Shown here in pieces: positions 39,878 to 64,000 of a DNA stretch of 64,000 nt. The translations under genes were made by a program, and so were the position numbers. Every line of letters begins with the position of its first letter. Positions within the stretch are counted from its first letter, which is position 1. Under the pieces are notes generated by a model, which had not been told where the DNA came from, did no database searches, and worked only from the letters and a program-made list of their open reading frames with translations. Source of the DNA: Actinostola sp. cb2023 (Eukaryota > Cnidaria > Anthozoa > Actiniaria > Actinostolidae); the NCBI GenBank assembly GCA_033675265.1, contig JAUJYZ010000448.1:1-64000 (forward strand), in the 5' to 3' direction.

Positions 39878-40247
39878 AAGGCTTGTTAAGGCTTGACCAG
39901 ATTCATTACATTAGACCCCCCGCGTGGATTTCAGGTTTTCTATTATAAGTCAGGAAATATGTATCGCTTTTTGATAAAATCTTTTGTGTTAAAACAAAAT
40001 GTATGTCCTTAATAAATTAGTATGCATAAATACACGATCACGTGATCAATGACGTCACAATAAAGGAAAAATGACCAAAATAACGCGCTGCTCATAGTTA
40101 GCTAGAAGCTGAAACTAGATATGGGAAATTGCTTGCAATAGGATGCGAATAAAGCCCACGTTTCGATTGAATGGTTTCAATGAGTGGTTAAGGCTATGTT
40201 ATGATGGGTTTCTAGTCACGTGACCTGTTTTAGGCAATAACGCCTTA
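39878..40247. other. non-coding flank
   Basis: No coding or RNA gene seen. Contains GATCACGTGATC and TGACGTCA palindromes near 40036-40058. Confidence 0.35.
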
Positions 40248-41849
40248 CAGGAGCCCATAAGTAGGAGCGTCCATACGGTATTGGGTAGTGTCACAGCGTT
40301 TTCACAGGTGTGGTTATTTTTAGAACAGTTTTCCCGCGAATTTTGACCAATCGGAGAACGTTTCCTGTGTGACGTTTTTTTTGAATTTTGATGAGATGGC
40401 AGGTAAAATAAAGATGGCATCCGATAGCGACAAAGAGATTCTTCAAGTGAACTAAACTACGAATCGTCTAGTGATAGTGAGAGCAGTATTGAGTCATTCG
40501 GTACAACAGAATCACTTGAAAGTGATAGTGGTGACCGATTGTGCTTCTACTGAAGGCATCCAAAGCTAGTAGTGGTTCGAAGAACTCCAACACGAAGGGA
40601 CCGACTGAGAAGCTGTTGTAGCGTGTGAATGCAAATTAGCCGAAGACTTTCAAAGACATATTTTCGTCTAAACTATTTCGTCAGAAAGTGAATTCAATTT
40701 ATTCTTGGATGTGGTTTAGTGGTATCTTGTAATTATCGTTGTGGAGTTTGAAGACTGACAAGGCTATTCAAAAACAAATTCGCTGAAACTGCATGAGCGA
40801 CAAGACGAGTGAATCAAATTACAAATAAGATTGGTGAAAGTAAGCGTATTTGTTGTCATTTGTTGTGTCTTTTCTGTTACCTAAAATGACTTAAAAATGG
40901 ATTGTGAATCAGTATTTTTGTGAGTCTGCCGATTTGAAATATATTAATAAAAACACCTTCATTCAAGTTTTGATGTTTAATTTAATGTTTATACACACGC
41001 TTCACTGTCAATATAAAGCCGAATAGTTGAGCGAAACTGACTCAAAATTGCTTTGTTTTTAAATTCAGTGACCTTCTTACTGCGCCGGTACTCAGACATT
41101 CAAACAGTCGGCTGGAACTTGTCAATTAAAATCAAATTCAAAACTCAAACGAATTGAAAACTAAACTGATACATTCTTCGACCAAATGATCCATAATGTA
41201 GCTCAAAATCATATTTGGTTTCCATTTGGTGGGTCTTCTGACTTTTATTTTTAAGTTTTCTGATTTTTGAGACCAAATTACCGGTACAAACCAACTGCCT
41301 AAATAGACTATCGCTTTCAATGCACCTTACTTGACTTTAACTTTGACTTTCTAACGTTTCAGTGGCACAACGCTTCATAATACGTTTGTATTTCTCCGTG
41401 AGTAAACAGGAACTGATATTTCTGATCAGAAAACACGCGTTCACTCACATTATCTATCCTCGAAACTCTGCCACGAAATCGCCTGGCCATCACTTCAATT
41501 CAAATCCTGTAAGTTCACTTCGTTCGGGAAACGCAGTCTAGAATTTTAGGTCAAGGTTCAAAGTAGCGGCCTATGGAATCCCGGGAAGTTGTTGGTATGA
41601 TAAAATCACAAAGAAAACTGGATAATCCTGACTTTTATTTGTACATTCATCTCTTCGGGTCTTTCGAAATTCCGCCATTTTATTTTTGACGTGAAACCGG
41701 AAATGAAACCGCTATACCGGAAACGTTCTCTGATTGGTCAATTGACCTTCTTTCGCGGAAAAAAACTGTTCTAAAAATAACCACACTTGTGAAAACGCTG
41801 TGACACAGACCCAATATAGAGCATGGACGCTCCTACTTATGGGCTCCTG
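40248..41849. mobile_element. 1.6-kb non-autonomous DNA transposon with long inverted termini
   Basis: Starts CAGGAGCCCATAAGTAGG and ends with the reverse complement. The inverted termini extend about 130-140 bp with small indels (shared blocks include GTGTCACAGCGTTTTCACA and GGTTATTTTTAGAACAG). The flanks CGCCTTA at 40241-40247 and 41850-41856 form a 7-bp target duplication. Inside, ATGGCATCCGATAGCGACAA begins a short acidic-serine-rich reading frame (continuing out of frame as ESSSDSESSIESF) that may be the remnant of a transposase N-terminus. No intact transposase is present. The superfamily is uncertain; CAG ends with a 7-8-bp duplication would suit hAT- or P-like elements. Confidence 0.85.
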
Positions 41850-42270
41850 CGCCTTACCAATAAAAATATGTCAACCAAATGAGACTGATTATTGTTAGGG
41901 ACAATGATACAAATACATTAAATATGATAAATATTATACGCCATTGAAACTCGTCAGCGCATTTCCAGAAAACCATTTTTGGCGATAATCTACAAAATCT
42001 GATCACGTGACATGACAATCCCAAAATACACAGTTGAATATTCTTCCTTTTACTGAACTCTACTGATGGAGCGAATTTTAAGAAATTATACCAAGGTTTC
42101 AGTGAGAAAAGCTAAAAAATGAATTTGACTAATATTTGGCCAAATGCCAAGCCTTAACATGCTTGAGTAGAACAGAATTTCCACGCTCAAAACAGGTCAG
42201 TGAACGGCAAAAATACAATCGAAATCAAAACGTCCTTAGATTTTAGGGATCTAGTACAGAAGAAGACGCT
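41850..42270. other. non-coding stretch
   Basis: No gene or repeat recognised apart from the right target-duplication copy at 41850-41856 and a GATCACGTGA palindrome near 42001. Confidence 0.35.
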
Positions 42271-42704
42271 CAGTGACGAGGGAGACTATTTGTGTCGGTG
42301 ACTCATAGATAAAGATCTCCGACTCTTCAAGGTACGCTGTCGTACGTCTTTAAACGTATTTGAGGTCACATCTTAAATCTAACAGAAGCAGCTTTTGATT
42401 TTTAATCGATAATTCCTTTCTGATTTCGAGATAAATCGAACAAGATCTTTCAATGTATAGGCAGAGACAGCAGATTGGTCGAGCTTTGTCACATCATACC
42501 GTAGTCTGAATCAACTGGATGTTTCAAAGATACGAAGTTCGACTTTCCTCTGCGATAACGAAGAAACCAAAGACGTTATCAGAACCGTCTGACCATGAAT
42601 ATGAACCTCAACTGGACGTTCCAAGTACGTGCTACGGAAATACGATTCGGAGATTTTTATCTATGCTCACCGACACATATATACATAGTCTCCCTCGTCA
42701 CGCA
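42271..42704. mobile_element. MITE-like inverted-repeat element
   Basis: GTGACGAGGGAGACTAT at about 42273 is matched in reverse complement near 42702. The match continues through TGTGTCGGTGA, CATAGATAAA and ATCTCCGA with small gaps, giving roughly 50-bp inverted termini in a 0.43-kb unit. The small open frame inside (42519-42797) has no recognisable domain and is not called. Confidence 0.7.
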
Positions 42705-42939
42705 ACTGTCAGTCATTGTCAGGTCCCTCCTCACGCAACTGACATTGTCCTTGTCATAAGCCCGAGTGTACGCTCATTGAGCGTCTTGTTAAAATAGTAT
42801 CGAGGAACGCCTGGCACAAAATTCAACATTCGTGTTAGTCGATTTCATATAGCCCGACATTTAGCATAGTAGGGGAGGCGTAGGGGAAGGTAAAGAACGA
42901 AGCCTTTGCAGCTTTGCTAGACCTCGGCGTGCATTGACA

Positions 42940-42949
42940 TTTATTTATT
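42940..42949 (-). promoter_or_regulatory. candidate polyadenylation signal of the GABA-B-like gene
   Basis: On the minus strand two overlapping AATAAA hexamers (AATAAATAAA) lie 66-75 bases after the stop codon at 43016, giving a short 3' untranslated region. Confidence 0.6.
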
Positions 42950-43015
42950 TGTGTAGTAAATTCCATTTGCGTATAAAAATATGACAGTAGAATAACATAA
43001 TATTATCCAAGTAGT

Positions 43016-56275
<13,260 letters not shown>

Positions 56276-56712
56276 CTTTGTCATGGAGAAATAACACAAA
56301 AACGAGGAAATTGGATAATTAAATCAAGGGGACCCAAAGCTGATGGCCCGGCAATAGGGGACTTCGTGTCCTATTGTACAACACCTGCCTTATGGGCGAA
56401 TCTTGGTGGGGGGGGGGGGGGGGGGGGGGGGGGGGGTATACTTGGAGAAATATTAAAATACTGAAATAAAACCCTAAGCTTTTATTTTTCTTGTTAATAC
56501 GTTCATATCTATGTTTTTTTGAGGAGTGATGGTGGGTAAGTTGGCCGGTTAGTTGCTTTCTAAGCGAGGGGTGCTTGGTTTGATTTTTCATAATCTCACA
56601 TTCTTGGTTCGATTCACTTTCGGGTGAAAAGGTGCGGACGTTAAATATCTATGGTCATGGTTGAGAAATTCTCGACGTTCTGCTTACAGTTGTCTTTTAT
56701 TTCAACAAATAC
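56276..56712. other. intron or upstream sequence with G29 tract
   Basis: Between the first visible receptor exon and the 47-bp satellite. A run of 29 G lies at 56408-56436. No further receptor exon could be recognised on the minus strand. Confidence 0.5.
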
Positions 56713-57711
56713 TGACCCAGTATGGCTATTCTATTATACCTACCTCGTACTTGTCATTCTGTCCCAGTATGGCTATTCTATTTTACGTACCTCGTGCTTG
56801 TTATTCTGTCCCAGTATGGCTATTCATTTATATCTACCTCGTGCTAGTCATTCTGACCCAGTATGGCTATTCTATTATACCTACCTCGTAATTGTCATTC
56901 TGTCCCAGTATGGCTATTCTATTATACCTATCTCGTGCTTGTCATTCTGTCCCAGTATGGCTATTCTATTATACCTACCTCGTGCTTGTCATTCTGTCCC
57001 AGTATGGCTATTCTATTATACCTACCTCGTGCTTGTCATTCTGTCCCAGTATGGCTATTCTATTATACCTACCTCGTGCTTGTCATTCTGTCCCAGTATG
57101 GCTATTCTATTATACCTACCTCGTGCTTGTCATTCTGTCCCAGTATGGCTATTCTATTATACCTACCTCGTGCTTGTCATTCTGTCCCAGTATGGCTATT
57201 CTATTATACCTACCTCGTGCTTGTCATTCTGTCCCAGTATGGCTATTCTATTATACCTACCTCGTGCTTGTCATTCTGTCCCAGTATGGCTATTCTATTA
57301 TACCTATCGTCTCCCAGTATGGCTATTCTATTATACCTACCTCGTGCTTGTCATTCTGTCCCAGTATGGCTCTATTATCTATTATACCTACCTCGTGCTT
57401 GTCATTTGTCCCTTGTATGGCTATTCTATTATACCTACCTCGTGCTTGTCATTCTGTCCCAGTATGGCTATTCTATTATACCTACCTCGTGCTTGTCATT
57501 CTGTCCCAGTATGGCTATTCATCTATTATACCTACCTCGTGCTTGTCATTCTGTCCCAGTATGGGCTACCTCGTGCTTGTCATTCTGTCCCAGTATGGCT
57601 ATTCTATTATACCTACCTCGTGCTTGTCATTCTGTCCCAGTATGGCTATTCTATTATACCTACCTCGTGCTTGTCATTCTGTCCCAGTATGGCTATTCTA
57701 TTATATACACC
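56713..57711 (+). repeat. 47-bp satellite array, first part
   Basis: About 20 copies of a 47-bp unit: CCTCGTGCTTGTCATTCTGT, then CCCAGTATGGCTATTC and TATTATACCTA. The first copies are more diverged (GACCCAG, TTACGTA), as expected at an array edge. Open frames of up to 385 codons arise because 47 is not a multiple of three and the unit lacks stops. Confidence 0.97.
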
Positions 57712-58010
57712 CAGTATTTCAAATAACGTTGTCGCGTTCAAAGCAACTTGTCATTCTGTCCCAGTATGGCTACCTATTATACCTACCTCGTGCTGGTTAT
57801 TCTGCTGACAATTATCTAAGTATCACAATTGTTTTTACAAGGACTAATTAACGAAATGTGAACATTTCCACCTCGTGCTTGTCATTTGTCCCAGTATGAT
57901 TTGAATAATTTGCCAACACAAAGCCAGCATTCACTTCTTGGTCCCTTGGCTTGACGGTTGTTGCTTTGTCCCAGTATGGCGACAACGTTATTTGAAATAG
58001 GTGTATATAC
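57702..58010. mobile_element. small inverted-repeat insert within the 47-bp satellite
   Basis: TATTTCAAATAACGTTGTCG starts at 57715 and its reverse complement ends at 57999; outside these, TATATACACC and GGTGTATATA extend the symmetry, and inside AAAGCAAC and GTTGCTTT. About 300 bp in total, enclosing unique sequence and a few damaged satellite copies. It looks like a MITE or a foldback-mediated rearrangement. Confidence 0.6.
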
Positions 58011-61000
58011 CTACCTCGTGCTTGTCATTCTGACCCAGTATGGCTATTCTATTTTACGTACCTCGTGCTTGTCATTCTGTCTCAGTATGGCTATTCTATT
58101 ATATATATCTACCTCGTGCTTGTCATTCTGACCCAGTATGGCTATTCTATTTTACGTACCTCGTGCTTGTCATTCTGTCCCAGTATGGCTATTCTATTAT
58201 ACCTACCTCGTGCTTGTCATTCTGTCCCAGTATGGCTATTCTATTATACCTACCTCGTGCTTGTCATTCTGTCCCAGTATGGCTATTCTATTATACCTAC
58301 CTCGTGCTTGTCATTCTGTCCCAGTATGGCTATTCTATTATACCTACCTCGTGCTTGTCATTCTGTCCCAGTATGGCTATTCTATTATACCTACCTCGTG
58401 CTTGTCATTCTGTCCCAGTATGGCTATTCTATTATACCTACCTCGTGCTTGTCATTCTGTCCCAGTATGGCTATTCTATTATACCTACCTCGTGCTTGTC
58501 ATTCTGTCCCAGTATGGCTATTCTATTATACCTACCTCGTGCTTGTCATTCTGTCCCAGTATGGCTATTCTATTATACCTACCTCGTGCTTGTCATTCTG
58601 TCCCAGTATGGCTATTCTATTATACCTACCTCGTGCTTGTCATTCTGTCCCAGTATGGCTATTCATCTATTTTACCTACCTCGTGCTTGTCATTCTGTCC
58701 CAGTATGGCTATTCATCTATTTTACCTACCTCGTGCTTGTCATTCTGTCCCAGTATGGCTATTCTATTATACCTACCTCGTGCTTGTCATTCTGTCCCAG
58801 TATGGCTATTCTATTATACCTACCTCGTGCTTGTCATTCTGTCCCAGTATGGCTATTCTATTATACCTACCTCGTGCTTGTCATTCTGTCCCAGTATGGC
58901 TATTCTATTATACCTACCTCGTGCTTGTCATTCTGTCCCAGTATGGCTATTCTTCTATTATACCTACCTCGTGCTTGTCATTCTGTCCCAGTATGGCTAT
59001 TCTATTATACCTACCTCGTGCTTGTCATTCTGTCCCAGTATGGCTATTCTATTATACCTACCTCGTGCTTGTCATTCTGTCCCAGTATGGCTATTCTATT
59101 ATACCTACCTCGTGCTTGTCATTCTGTCCCAGTATGGCTATTCTATTATACCTACCTCGTGCTTGTCATTCTGTCCCAGTATGGCTATTCTATTATACCT
59201 ACCTCGTGCTTGTCATTCTGTCCCAGTATGGCTATTCATCTATTATACCTACCTCGTGCTTGTCATTCTGTCCCAGTATGGCTATTTCTATTATACCTAC
59301 CTCGTGCTTGTCATTCTGTCCCAGTATGGCTATTTCTATTATACCTACCTCGTGCTTGTCATTTCTGTCCCAGTATGGCTATTGGCATCTATTATACCTA
59401 CCTCGTGCTTGTCATTCTGTCCCAGTATGGCTATTCTATTATACCTACCTCGTGCTTGTCATTCTGTCCCAGTATGGCTATTCTATTATACCTACCTCGT
59501 GCTTGTCATTCTGTCCCAGTATGGCTATTCTATTATACCTACCTCGTGCTTGTCATTCTGTCCCAGTATGGCTATTCTATTATACCTACTCGTGCTTGTC
59601 ATTCTGTCCCAGTATGGCTATTCTATTATACCTACCTCGTGCTTGTCATTCTGTCCCAGTATGGCTATTCTATTATACCTACCTCGTGCTTGTCATTCTG
59701 TCCCAGTATGGCTATTCTATTATACCTACCTCGTGCTTGTCATTCTGTCCCAGTATGGCTATTCTATTATTTTACCTACCTCGTGCTTGTCATTCTGTCC
59801 CAGTATGGCTATTCTATTATACCTACCTCGTGCTTGTCATTCTGTCCCAGTATGGCTATTCTATTATACCTACCTCGTGCTTGTCATTCTGTCCCAGTAT
59901 GGCTATTCTATTATACCTACCTCGTGCTTGTCATTCTGTCCCAGTATGGCTATTCTATCTATTACCTACCTCGTGCCTCGTCATTCTGTCCCAGTCATTT
60001 ATTCTATTATACCTACCTCGTGCTTGTCATTCTGTCCCAGTATGGCTATTCTATTTTACCTACCTCGTGCTTGTCATTCTGTCCCAGTATGGCCTATACC
60101 TACCTCGTGCTTGTCATTCTGTCCCAGTATGGCTATTCATCTATTATACCTACCTCGTGCTTGTCATTCTGTCCCAGTATGGCTATTCTATTATACCTAC
60201 CTCGTGCTTGTCATTCTGTCCCAGTATGGCTATTCTATCTATTATACCTACCTCGTGCTTGTCATTCTGTCCCAGTATGGCTATTCATCTATTATACCTA
60301 CCTCGTGCTTGTCATTCTGTCCCAGTATGGCTATTCTATTATACCTACCTCGTGCTTGTCATTCTGTCCCAGTATGGCTATTCTATTATACCTACCTCGT
60401 GCTTGTCATTCTGTCCCAGTATGGCTATTTCTATTATACCTACCTCGTGCTTGTCATTCTGTCCCAGTATGGCTATTCTATTATACCTACCTCGTGCTTG
60501 TCATTCTGTCCCAGTATGGCTATTCTATTATACCTACTCTCGTGCTTGTCATTCTGTCCCAGTATGGCTATTCTATTATACCTACCTCGTGCTTGTCATT
60601 CTGTCCCAGTATGGCTATTCTATTATACCTACCTCGTGCTTGTCATTCTGTCCCAGTATGGCTATTCATCTATTATACCTACCTCGTGCTTGTCATTCTG
60701 TCCCAGTATGGCTATTCTATTATACCTACCTCGTGCTTGTCATTCTGTCCCAGTATGGCTATTCTATTATACCTACCTCGTGCTTGTCATTCTGTCCCAG
60801 TATGGCTATTCTATTATACCTACCTCGTGCTTGTCATTCTGTCCCAGTATGGCTATTCTATTATACCTACCTCGTGCTTGTCATTCTGTCCCAGTATGGC
60901 TATTCTATTATACCTACCTCGTGCTTGTCATTCTGTCCCAGTATGGCTATTCTATTATACCTACCTCGTGCTTGTCATTCTGTCCCAGTATGGCTATTCT

Positions 61001-64000
61001 ATTATACCTACCTCGTGCTTGTCATCTGTCCCAGTATGGCTATTCATCTATTTTACCTACCTCGTGCTTGTCATTCTGTCCCAGTATGGCTATTCATTCT
61101 ATTTTACCTACCTCGTGCTTGTCATTCTGTCCCAGTATGGCTATTCTATTATACCTACCTCGTGCTTGTCATTCTGTCCCAGTATGGCTATTCTATTATA
61201 CCTACCTCGTGCTTGTCATTCTGTCCCAGTATGGCTATTCTATTATACCTACCTCGTGCTTGTCATTCTGTCCCAGTATGGCTATTCATCTATTTTACCT
61301 ACCTCGTGCTTGTCATTCTGTCCCAGTATGGCTATTCATCTATTTTACCTACCTCGTGCTTGTCATTCTGTCCCAGTATGGCTATTCTATTATACCTACC
61401 TCGTGCTTGTCATTCTGTCCCAGTATGGCTATTCATCTATTATACCTACCTCGTGCTTGTCATTCTGTCCCAGTATGGCTATTCTATTATACCTACCTCG
61501 TGCTTGTCATTCTGTCCCAGTATGGCTATTCTATTATACCTACCTCGTGCTTGTCATTCTGTCCCAGTATGGCTATTCTATTATACCTACCTCGTGCTTG
61601 TCATTCTGTCCCAGTATGGCTATTCTATTATACCTACCTCGTGCTTGTCATTCTGTCCCAGTATGGCTATTCTATTATACCTACCTCGTGCTTGTCATTC
61701 TGTCCCAGTATGGCTATTCTATTATACCTACCTCGTGCTTGTCATTCTGTCCCAGTATGGCTATTCTATTATACCTACCTCGTGCTTGTCATTCTGTCCC
61801 AGTATGGCTATTCTATTATACCTACCTCGTGCTTGTCATTCTGTCCCAGTATGGCTATTCATCTATTTTACCTACCTCGTGCTTGTCATTCTGTCCCAGT
61901 ATGGCTATTCATCTATTTACCTACCTCGTGCTTGTCATTCTGTCCCAGTATGGCTATTCTATTATACCTACCTCGTGCTTGTCATTCTGTCCCAGTATGG
62001 CTATTCTATTATACCTACCTCGTGCTTGTCATTCTGTCCCAGTATGGCTATTCTATTATACCTACCTCGTGCTTGTCATTCTGTCCCAGTATGGCTATTC
62101 ATCTATTTTACCTACCTCGTGCTTGTCATTCTGTCCCAGTATGGCTATTCTATTATACCTACCTCGTGCTTGTCATTCTGTCCCAGTATGGCTATTCTAT
62201 TATACCTACCTCGTGCTTGTCATTCTGTCCCAGTATGGCTATTCTATTATACCTACCTCGTGCTTGTCATTCTGTCCCAGTATGGCTATTCTATTATACC
62301 TACCTCGTGCTTGTCATTCTGTCCCAGTATGGCTATTCTATTATACCTACCTCGTGCTTGTCATTCTGTCCCAGTATGGCTATTCTATTATACCTACCTC
62401 GTGCTTGTCATTCTGTCCCAGTATGGCTATTCTATTATACCTACCTCGTGCTTGTCATTCTGTCCCAGTATGGCTATTCTATTATACCTACCTCGTGCTT
62501 GTCATTCTGTCCCAGTATGGCTATTCATCTATTTTACCTACCTCGTGCTTGTCATTCTGTCCCAGTATGGCTATTTCTATTATACCTACCTCGTGCTTGT
62601 CATTCTGTCCCAGTATGGCTATTCATCTATTTTACCTACCTCGTGCTTGTCATTCTGTCCCAGTATGGCTATTCTATTATACCTACCTCGTGCTTGTCAT
62701 TCTGTCCCAGTATGGCTATTATTCTATTATACCTACCTCGTGCTTGTCATTCTGTCCCAGTATGGCTATTATCTTTTATACCTACCTCGTGCTTGTCATT
62801 CTGTCCCAGTATGGCTATTCTATTATACCTACCTCGTGCTTGTCATTCTGTCCCAGTATGGCTATTTCTATTATACCTACCTCGTGCTTGTCATTCTGTC
62901 CCAGTATGGCTATTCTATTATACCTACCTCGTGCTTGTCATTCTGTCCCAGTATGGCTATTCTATTTACCTACCTCGTGCTTGTCATTCTGTCCCAGTAT
63001 GGCTATTCTATTATACCTACCTCGTGCTTGTCATTCTGTCCCAGTATGGCTATTCTATTTTACCTACCTCGTGCTTGTCATTCTGTCCCAGTATGGCTAT
63101 TCATCTATTTTACCTACCTCGTGCTTGTCATTCTGTCCCAGTATGGCTATTCATCTATTATACCTACCTCGTGCTTGTCATTCTGTCCCAGTATGGCTAT
63201 TCATCTATTTTACCTACCTCGTGCTTGTCATTCTGTCCCAGTATGGCTATTCTATTATACCTACCTCGTGCTTGTCATTCTGTCCCAGTATGGCTATTCT
63301 ATTATACCTACCTCGTGCTTGTCATTCTGTCCCAGTATGGCTATTCTATTATACCTACCTCGTGCTTGTCATTCTGTCCCAGTATGGCTATTCTATTATA
63401 CCTACCTCGTGCTTGTCATTCTGTCCCAGTATGGCTATTCTATTATACCTACCTCGTGCTTGTCATTCTGTCCCAGTATGGCTATTCTATTATACCTACC
63501 TCGTGCTTGTCATTCTGTCCCAGTCTATGGCTATTCTATTATACCTACCTCGTGCTTGTCATTCTGTCCCAGTATGGCTATTCATCTATTTTACCTACCT
63601 CGTGCTTGTCATTCTGTCCCAGTATGGCTATTCTATTATACCTACCTCGTGCTTGTCATTCTGTCCCAGTATGGCTATTTCTATTATACCTACCTCGTGC
63701 TTGTCATTCTGTCCCAGTATGGCTATTCATCTATTTTACCTACCTCGTGCTTGTCATTCTGTCCCAGTATGGCTATTCATCTATTTTACCTACCTCGTGC
63801 TTGTCATTCTGTCCCAGTATGGCTATTCATCTATTTTACCTACCTCGTGCTTGTCATTCTGTCCCAGTATGGCTATTCATCTATTTTACCTACCTCGTGC
63901 TTGTCATTCTGTCCCAGTATGGCTATTCTATTATACCTACCTCGTGCTTGTCATTCTGTCCCAGTATGGCTATTCTATTATACCTACCTCGTGCTTGTCA
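58011..64000 (+). repeat. 47-bp satellite array, second part
   Basis: About 125 copies, continuing off the window end. The main variant is CTATTCATCTATTTTACC (49 bp) in place of CTATTCTATTATACC (47 bp); the two forms are interspersed and become frequent between 58660 and 63900. Sporadic indels (such as CTATTTCTATT) occur throughout. Confidence 0.97.

Noticed and set aside
39886..42155. Larger outer transposon bounded by GTTAAGGCTTG and its inverse
   Set aside because: Only about 11 bp of symmetry and no target duplication. It may be chance or an old nested element around 40248-41849.
42519..42797. 92-residue plus-strand frame
   Set aside because: Falls within an inverted-repeat element and shows no domain.
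56276..56712. Additional 5' exon of the receptor
   Set aside because: No lobe-1 motif with splice signals could be found on the minus strand.
56651..57851. 385-, 319- and 287-residue hydrophobic open frames resembling membrane proteins
   Set aside because: Three-frame translations of the 47-bp satellite.

Overview
The window is eukaryotic and almost certainly from a marine invertebrate, most likely a cnidarian (coral or anemone). The reasons are GT-AG spliced genes, a class C GPCR of the GABA-B receptor type, a zinc-ribbon/HECT ubiquitin-ligase gene of a kind that is multicopy in such genomes, an IS3/retroviral-type integrase gene, a BEL/Pao retrotransposon and many MITE-like inverted repeats. 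The taxon is an inference. No rRNA, tRNA, CRISPR array or prokaryotic operon was seen.

Layout. (1) 1-11750: tandem array of a 38/39-bp satellite, cut by the window start. (2) 11751-18007: a 6.3-kb non-satellite island with a 20-bp minisatellite, a three-exon HECT E3 ligase gene (plus strand, 12543-15772) and, tail-to-tail with it, an integrase-core transposase gene (minus strand, 16600-17797). (3) 18008-35815: the same satellite in the opposite orientation, interrupted at 21141-27693 by a complete 6.55-kb BEL/Pao element with nearly identical 409/410-bp LTRs and a 5-bp GTGTT target duplication. (4) 35816-36525: a second, 40-bp satellite sharing the core ATCAAGGTAG. (5) 36526-42939: gene-poor DNA with several inverted-repeat elements and a 1.73-kb nearly pure poly(T) tract. 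(6) 43016-56275, minus strand: fifteen exons of a GABA-B receptor-like GPCR, covering the second lobe of the ligand-binding domain, seven transmembrane helices, coiled coils and a long tail. The first lobe and signal peptide are not in the window. Its introns are full of MITE-like elements, microsatellites and an 83-bp minisatellite. (7) 56713-64000: a 47-bp satellite running off the window, probably inside a 5' intron of the receptor gene or upstream of it.

The GABA-B-like gene is the only clear host gene, and all fifteen exons keep frame and splice phase. The HECT, integrase and BEL genes each carry frame breaks. The most intriguing architecture is the HECT + integrase island held between two opposite arrays of one satellite. 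The satellite content is about 11.75 kb or more on the left and about 11.25 kb on the right once the BEL insert is removed. This looks like a very large foldback-type mobile element with satellite arms, or else an old inverted duplication.
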